Assembly (NCBI RefSeq): GCF_015712165.1
Contig: NZ_JADPZX010000001.1
Location: forward strand, 5,964,001 to 6,028,000
Reading direction: 5' to 3'
From: Streptomyces spinoverrucosus
Lineage (GTDB): Bacteria > Actinomycetota > Actinomycetes > Streptomycetales > Streptomycetaceae
DNA length: 64,000 bases
This document shows positions 59,863 through 64,000 of this stretch, piece by piece (the first letter of the stretch is position 1; each line of letters opens with the position of its first letter). The notes beneath the pieces were generated by a model that saw only the letters and a program-made list of their open reading frames with translations, did not search any database and was not told the origin of the DNA. Made by a program: the position numbers and the translations under genes.

Positions 59863-60935
59863 CGGGCCAGCACCTCGACGATCCGGTCGGCGGTGTGCCG
59901 GCCGACGGCGGGGGCGAGCTTGAAACCGCCGCCGTTCCAGCCGACGGCGGTGACCAGTCCGCGCGGGCGGGGCCAGGCCGTGACCGTCCCCGGGCCGTCG
60001 GTGGTGAGGCAGTCGTAGGCGGCGACACCGCCGACCACGGGGGCGTGCGCCAGGGCCGGGCAGCGGTCCTTGAGCACGGCGCGGACGCGTTGCTCCTCGG
60101 TCGCGGACACGTCCCGCCGCACGGTGATGGGCACCCCGGTCACGGTGGACGTCACCCCGGCCAGCACGGTCTCGCCGTCGCCCCAGGGCCGCAGCCAGGC
60201 ACCCGTGGTGTGGTCGACGACGGTGGGCAGGCCGGCCGAGCTCTCGGTACGGAACAGGCAGTAGCCGATCGCCCTGGTCCGCAGCGGCAGCCGTACGCCC
60301 ACCGACGCGGCCAGGGGCTCGCTGCCCGCGCCGGCGGCGAGCAGGACCGCGTCGGCGTACACGGTTCCCGTGGTGGTGCGCACACCCCGGATGCGGGCGT
60401 CGGAGTGCAGCAGCGCCGTGGCGCGGTCGGTGTGCAGCTTCAGGCGGTCGCCCGCGTCGCGTCGTACGGCCCGGGCGACGTCCGCGGCCGGCAGCCAGCC
60501 GGCGTGCGGTTCGAGGACGCCGAGCAGGTGGTCGGGGACGGTGAGCGAGGGGAAGCGTCGAGCGATGTCGCCGGGCGTGAGGACCTCGGCCTCGTGTCCG
60601 GCGCTGTGCGCGACGTCGAGCGCGGCGGTCGCGCGGCGGAGCCCGCTGCGGTCGATCAGGGTCAGGCTGCCGTCCTCGCGCAGGGCCGGCCAGTCGCCGT
60701 GCGGGCCGCGCGCCTGGTAGACGGCACAGCTTTCGGCCGCCCAGGCGGCGTGCGCGGCGGTGGGCTCGAAGGCGCGTACCAGGCCGCCGGAGACACTGGT
60801 GGCACCGCCCGTCGCCCCGGTGTCGTCGACGACGATCACGCGGTGGCCCCGGGCGGTGAGCCGTTCGGCGGTGGTCAGGCCCATGATGCCGCCGCCGACG
60901 ATCACGACGTCCGCCGAGGTGGGCGGCGCGGTCAC
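59859..60935 (-). CDS. FAD-dependent amino-acid-oxidase/glycine-oxidase-like flavoenzyme
   Basis: A 358-residue DAO-family flavoprotein from GTG 60935, overlapping the hydroxylase stop (GTGA). The FAD motif VVIVGGGIMGLTTAERLTAR is followed by GATGGATSVSGGLVR, and the C-terminus has VGWNGGGFKLAPAVGRHTAD. In hydrazinoacetate pathways (s56-p1, triacsin) an enzyme of this type oxidatively cleaves N6-(carboxymethylamino)lysine to release hydrazinoacetic acid. Its coupling to the lysine N-hydroxylase gene and proximity to the MetRS-like gene match that pathway. Related sarcosine or glycine oxidases are the alternative. Confidence 0.85.
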   Translation of the reverse strand: MTAPPTSADVVIVGGGIMGLTTAERLTARGHRVIVVDDTGATGGATSVSGGLVRAFEPTAAHAAWAAESCAVYQARGPHGDWPALREDGSLTLIDRSGLRRATAALDVAHSAGHEAEVLTPGDIARRFPSLTVPDHLLGVLEPHAGWLPAADVARAVRRDAGDRLKLHTDRATALLHSDARIRGVRTTTGTVYADAVLLAAGAGSEPLAASVGVRLPLRTRAIGYCLFRTESSAGLPTVVDHTTGAWLRPWGDGETVLAGVTSTVTGVPITVRRDVSATEEQRVRAVLKDRCPALAHAPVVGGVAAYDCLTTDGPGTVTAWPRPRGLVTAVGWNGGGFKLAPAVGRHTADRIVEVLAR

Positions 60936-62254
60936 CGCAGGGTCCGTTCGGCGGTGCGGCGGTCGGCCCGCGCCAGGGATTCGGCGATGTCGGACGCGCG
61001 CACCGACAGCATGGCGAGGGCTCCGGCGTCGCCCATGCCGTGGCTGGCCTCGCACAGGCCGTTGAGGTAGATCTTCAGCGGGCGGGGCGCGGGTTCCGGC
61101 GCCTTGAGTTCGATCGCGTAGTCGCGGCCCACGAAGGGGACGCCCTCGTCGTCCAGGGGAAGCCGGTGGGCCACGCCTTCCAGGAGCGGGTGGTAGGGCT
61201 CGTCGCCCGGCCCGGTGCCGAAGTCCTTGAACCCGGTGGCCAGGACGACGACATCGGCGTCCAGGGTGTCCTCGCGGAGGTGGTTGATGTCGCGCACGGT
61301 CAGCCGGTGCGGGCCCGAGGGTGCGGGAGTGTCAATTCCGGTGATCTCCGTGAACGGCAGCAGCCGTAGACGGTCCGAGCCGATGAGCCGGTACTCGCGC
61401 TGGATGCCGACGAGCCGGTCGATCACGTCCTGGTCGCAGGCGGCGTAGTTGATGGAGCGCAGCTCGGCGCGCAGGCGTCGCTTCGTCGCGGTGGGCAGCG
61501 GGTGGAAGTAGTCGACGAACTCCGGCAGGAAGACCTGGCGGCTGTAGGGGCTGGTGTCCTTCAGACGGAATCCGATGCCCCGGTGGACGGAGGTGACCTG
61601 GCGCACGTTGGGGCGGTCCAGCAGGTCCAGCACGATCTCGATGGCGCTCTGGCTGGCGCCCACGACCGCCACCCGGATGTCCTCGCCCGCGAGGGCGTTG
61701 ATGGAGGACAGATAGCGGGTCGAGTGGAAGACGGTCCTGTCCTGGCGCGGGGAGAAAGGGGGCGGGATACGGGGGGAGCGCCCGGTGCCGACGACGACGG
61801 TCTGCCCGAGGTGGCGCCGGCCGTCCTGGGTGCGGACGCAGAACAGCTCGCCGCCGTCCTCGTCGTCGACCAGCGTCAGCGCGGTGGCGGCCTGCCCGTA
61901 GTCCACCGAGGCCGCGAACGCTTCGGCCACCCAGGTGAGATAGCCGGCGTACTCGCGGCGCAGCGGGAACTTGGCGTTCAGATGGAGGTAGTCGGTCAGT
62001 TGCCCGCGGGACGCGAGGTACTTGACGAAGGTGTGGGGGCTGTCCTGGTTGCGCGGCATGACCAGATCACGAAAGGGGTTGTTCTGGATGTCCGCGCCGG
62101 GCAGCAGTTGCTCGTCCTGCCATTGGAAGCGGTCCGACCGCTCGATGAAGTGGGCCTCTCCCAGTCGGCCGAGTTCGTCGAGCATCACGGCCAAGGAGAG
62201 ATTCGCCGGCCCGAACCCTATTCCCAAGATGGGGTAAACCTGTTCGTTCGTCAC
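60932..62254 (-). CDS. L-lysine/L-ornithine N-monooxygenase (SidA/IucD/PvdA family)
   Basis: A 440-residue flavin-dependent N-hydroxylase. The FAD motif is LGIGFGPANLSLAVMLDELG, the NADPH motif VAVVGASQSAIEIVLDLLD, and the family end motif DVVVLATGFKDFG. It converts the side-chain amine of lysine (or ornithine) to a hydroxylamine using NADPH and O2. In siderophore clusters it serves hydroxamates, but no NIS or NRPS siderophore genes are visible here. In N-N forming clusters the N6-hydroxylysine is the substrate of cupin/MetRS enzymes, and a MetRS-like gene lies two genes upstream. Confidence 0.92.
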   Translation of the reverse strand: MTNEQVYPILGIGFGPANLSLAVMLDELGRLGEAHFIERSDRFQWQDEQLLPGADIQNNPFRDLVMPRNQDSPHTFVKYLASRGQLTDYLHLNAKFPLRREYAGYLTWVAEAFAASVDYGQAATALTLVDDEDGGELFCVRTQDGRRHLGQTVVVGTGRSPRIPPPFSPRQDRTVFHSTRYLSSINALAGEDIRVAVVGASQSAIEIVLDLLDRPNVRQVTSVHRGIGFRLKDTSPYSRQVFLPEFVDYFHPLPTATKRRLRAELRSINYAACDQDVIDRLVGIQREYRLIGSDRLRLLPFTEITGIDTPAPSGPHRLTVRDINHLREDTLDADVVVLATGFKDFGTGPGDEPYHPLLEGVAHRLPLDDEGVPFVGRDYAIELKAPEPAPRPLKIYLNGLCEASHGMGDAGALAMLSVRASDIAESLARADRRTAERTLR

Positions 62255-62327
62255 TGGTCACGCATCCTCGACTTGTCGCGCGTGCAGGCATACGGGCGGA
62301 GTTGCGCCGGTGGTGGAAGGCGGGCGG

Positions 62328-62361
62328 CGCGGGGCGCCGGGTGACGCCGCAGCGCCCCGCG
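62328..62361 (-). promoter_or_regulatory. Hairpin between panD and the N-hydroxylase gene
   Basis: A perfect 10-bp inverted repeat (62328-62337 with 62352-62361) and a 14-nt loop lie 7 nt after the panD stop in a 114-bp intergenic gap. It could be an attenuator or internal terminator. Confidence 0.5.
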
Positions 62362-62368
62362 GCGGGGG

Positions 62369-62746
62369 TCAGGAGCTCAGCAGGGCCGTCTCCGTGATCG
62401 CGTTGGCGTCGTCGACGTGGACCACCCGGGACTTGAAGCCGACCCGCTCCTCCTCGGTCAGCTGGGCGTAGCTGATGATGATGACCTTGTCGCCCGGCTG
62501 GACCAGGCGGGCGGCGGCGCCGTTGATGACGACCTGGCCGGCGGGGGGCTCGGGGGAGTCGTCCAGGATGGTGTAGGTCTCGAAGCGGGCGCCGTTGTTG
62601 ATGTTGACGACGTGCACCAGTTCGTTGACGCCGATCTCGGCCGCTTCGAGCAGCTCCGGCGAGATGGTGATCGACCCGACGTAGTTGAGGTTGCTGTCGG
62701 TGACGGTGGCACGGTGGATCTTCGAGTGCATGAAGGTGCGCAGCAT
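62369..62746 (-). CDS. panD: Aspartate 1-decarboxylase PanD (pyruvoyl enzyme)
   Basis: A 125-residue proenzyme. Self-cleavage between Gly24 and Ser25 (NYVGSITI) would create the pyruvoyl cofactor. Lys9, Arg54 and Tyr58 (NNGARFETY) are the expected active-site residues, so it should be active on aspartate, giving beta-alanine and CO2. Start ATG 62746 has AGGAG. The panB/panC partners are not adjacent, so this copy probably serves the biosynthetic operon by providing beta-alanine or decarboxylating a related intermediate. It follows the MetRS-like gene by 49 bp. Confidence 0.9.
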   Translation of the reverse strand: MLRTFMHSKIHRATVTDSNLNYVGSITISPELLEAAEIGVNELVHVVNINNGARFETYTILDDSPEPPAGQVVINGAAARLVQPGDKVIIISYAQLTEEERVGFKSRVVHVDDANAITETALLSS

Positions 62747-62795
62747 GAGGTGACTCCTGGTGATGTGAGGGGTGGTGTGGTGCTCGTCGTGCGGA

Positions 62796-64000
62796 TCAGG
62801 CGACAGGCCCGTCGCTCTGCCGGGCAGCGGTGACCAGGCCGGTGAAGGCGCCCGGCGGTCGGTGGTCCAGCTCTGCCGGCAGGGGCGGGTTCCCGGCGGT
62901 GGAGGGGGCGCCGAAGGCGTTCGACACCTGCTCGCTCAGGTCCGGGGTGAGGGGCCAGGCCAGGGTGCGCAGCGTCCACAGGAACCGCAGGGCGCCGCAC
63001 ACGTCCGCGGGGTCGTCGGCGTCGAGGTCCGCGCAGCGCAGCGCGAGCACCTCCAGGTGCAGGGCGAGTGCCTCCGCGGCCTTGCGGATGGAGAACGTCT
63101 CCAGGGCGTAGGCCTCCTCGAAGCGCCGGCGCGAGGCCCGCAGTGCCGCGTCCCACCAGGCGGAGGGCTCGGTGTCGACGCGCCGGCCGGCGGCGGTGGC
63201 GGTGAGTGTCGTGGCGATGGTCGTCAGCGGGTCGTCGAACCGGGCGGCCAGGGTGGCGGCGGCCACCGGCTCGCTGAACTCGGACTGCTGAAGTTCGGGG
63301 CTGGTCAGGGACAGCACGAACCGGGCGCGGTCGCGGCCGAAGCTCTCCAGGAACTCTCCCGCCCAGCGCACATCGCCCTTGCTGGTGGAGAACTTGCGCC
63401 CTTCGAGCAGGTAGTACTGGTTGGTCAGGGTGCGGGTCCTGGGCAGTTCGACCGGCAGGCCGTGGCGGACCGCGAGCAGCGACAGCGCCACGTAGACGAA
63501 GGCGTTGTAGAAGCCGTTGTCGATGCCGATGAACTGGACCAGCTCGTCGCACCCGGCCGCGCGGCCCTCGCGAGCCCGCCGCAGCCAGTACACGTGACCC
63601 ACGTAGATCTCCGGCCAGGCGTTGATGGCCTGCGGCAGGCCGCCGGGTCCGTCCCAGTCCACCGTGATGCCCCAGGTGCTGGGGTAGGTGATCGGAATGT
63701 ACGGCAGGGGGCCGGCCAGGGTCTGGGTGACCACGCGCTGCAGGTCGGGGCGCAGGGGCACGTCCTGGGACCGGTACCAGTGGGTCAGCATCGACCGGTG
63801 GCGCTCCAGGTCCAGCACCCAGATCGAGGCCGGCCGGCGCGGCAGGGCCGAGGCCGAGTCGGCCACGGGCAGCAGGGCACCGGGGAGGTTGTACAGGCCG
63901 CAGGCCTCGCAGACCCCGGCCCGGGCGTGTGCCAGGCAGGTGGGACAGCGTCCGGTGACGAACGCCTCGGCCCGGTAGGCGTCCGAGTCGGCGTCGTACG
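62796..64000 (-). CDS. Methionyl-tRNA-synthetase-like enzyme, N-terminus outside window
   Basis: The 401 visible residues begin inside the zinc region (GRCPTCLAHARAGVCEACG, CxxC-x10-CxxC) and continue with the class I catalytic core (PSTWGITVDWDGPGG, FIGIDNGFYNAFVY) and a KMSKS-like loop (GRKFSTSKGDVRWAGEF). A helical C-terminal region follows. A housekeeping MetRS would not be expected beside N-hydroxylase and oxidase genes. In hydrazine-forming pathways a cupin-MetRS fusion joins N6-hydroxylysine to glycine or glutamate. The HIGH motif and any N-terminal cupin domain would lie beyond 64000. A resistant duplicate MetRS is the alternative. Confidence 0.82.
   Translation of the reverse strand, partial: YDADSDAYRAEAFVTGRCPTCLAHARAGVCEACGLYNLPGALLPVADSASALPRRPASIWVLDLERHRSMLTHWYRSQDVPLRPDLQRVVTQTLAGPLPYIPITYPSTWGITVDWDGPGGLPQAINAWPEIYVGHVYWLRRAREGRAAGCDELVQFIGIDNGFYNAFVYVALSLLAVRHGLPVELPRTRTLTNQYYLLEGRKFSTSKGDVRWAGEFLESFGRDRARFVLSLTSPELQQSEFSEPVAAATLAARFDDPLTTIATTLTATAAGRRVDTEPSAWWDAALRASRRRFEEAYALETFSIRKAAEALALHLEVLALRCADLDADDPADVCGALRFLWTLRTLAWPLTPDLSEQVSNAFGAPSTAGNPPLPAELDHRPPGAFTGLVTAARQSDGPVA

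Noticed and set aside
60932..62254. Hydroxamate siderophore cluster
   Set aside because: An N-hydroxylase alone could suggest it, but no NIS synthetase, acyl-CoA transferase or NRPS gene is visible; the MetRS-like and DAO-like neighbours fit N-N chemistry better.

Overview
The window is high-GC actinobacterial DNA, almost certainly Streptomyces. Supporting signs are the codon use, GTG starts, GGAGG-type ribosome sites, Tat-type exported proteins, an ALF-repeat toxin and an hrdA-type sigma factor beside dnaG. From memory, the order nirBD ... nasA ... dgt ... dnaG ... hrdA resembles the S. coelicolor chromosome around hrdA. The left 43 kb therefore looks like chromosomal core with small insertions, and the right 21 kb, beyond a tRNA cluster, looks like accessory biosynthetic DNA.

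1-9.8 kb: a truncated VOC protein, a lipoprotein, a DUF1737 protein, a membrane protein, a PPOX-class protein, two Tat-exported beta-propeller-type proteins (one PhoX-like) and an OmpR-type two-component pair. Divergent from that pair is a carbonic anhydrase-SulP operon, probably for bicarbonate. 9.8-31 kb: assimilatory nitrogen metabolism. It holds nirD, nirB and a third NADH/FAD protein behind a GlnR-like site, and nasA with an unusual 99-bp tandem-repeat insertion. A sirohydrochlorin chelatase could supply siroheme to NirB. Interspersed are a TSUP transporter, an imine-reductase-like enzyme with a divergent HxlR regulator and palindromic operator, a class F sortase with a candidate substrate, a FMN reductase behind a SoxR-type promoter, an M4 protease, a small four-cysteine secreted protein, YdcF/SanA, dgt, a ferredoxin-reductase-like enzyme and dnaG.

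30.6-35.6 kb: a polymorphic toxin (ALF repeats, long alanine-rich helix, Hint domain, barnase/RNase Sa-like tip) and its barstar-domain immunity gene, inserted between dnaG and hrdA. 35.9-43.3 kb: hrdA, a heterodimeric ABC exporter, an FGGY kinase, a small membrane protein, two identical tRNA-Asn genes and a CAT-anticodon tRNA.

43.4-64 kb: accessory region. One minus-strand unit encodes an MFS exporter, a glutamine-dependent asparagine-synthetase-like enzyme, a tiny GatC/AtzG-like protein, an amidase and a methyltransferase broken by a stop codon. It is followed by a GlxA/AraC-type regulator, a thioesterase, a P450, a LysR regulator and an Ada-AlkA DNA-alkylation repair protein. A compact minus-strand operon (55.7 kb to beyond the window) reads methionyl-tRNA-synthetase-like protein, PanD, lysine/ornithine N-hydroxylase, amino-acid-oxidase-like flavoenzyme, standalone condensation-type acyltransferase, two-domain VOC protein, 7Fe ferredoxin and SerA. 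The N-hydroxylase, MetRS-like and oxidase trio is the signature of hydrazinoacetate (N-N bond) formation known from s56-p1, triacsin and azaserine-type pathways. SerA could supply serine, the condensation enzyme could form an ester or amide, the MFS protein could export the product and Ada-AlkA could protect the host from an alkylating diazo or hydrazine compound. This is the most exciting system in the window; its product is not determinable from what is visible.
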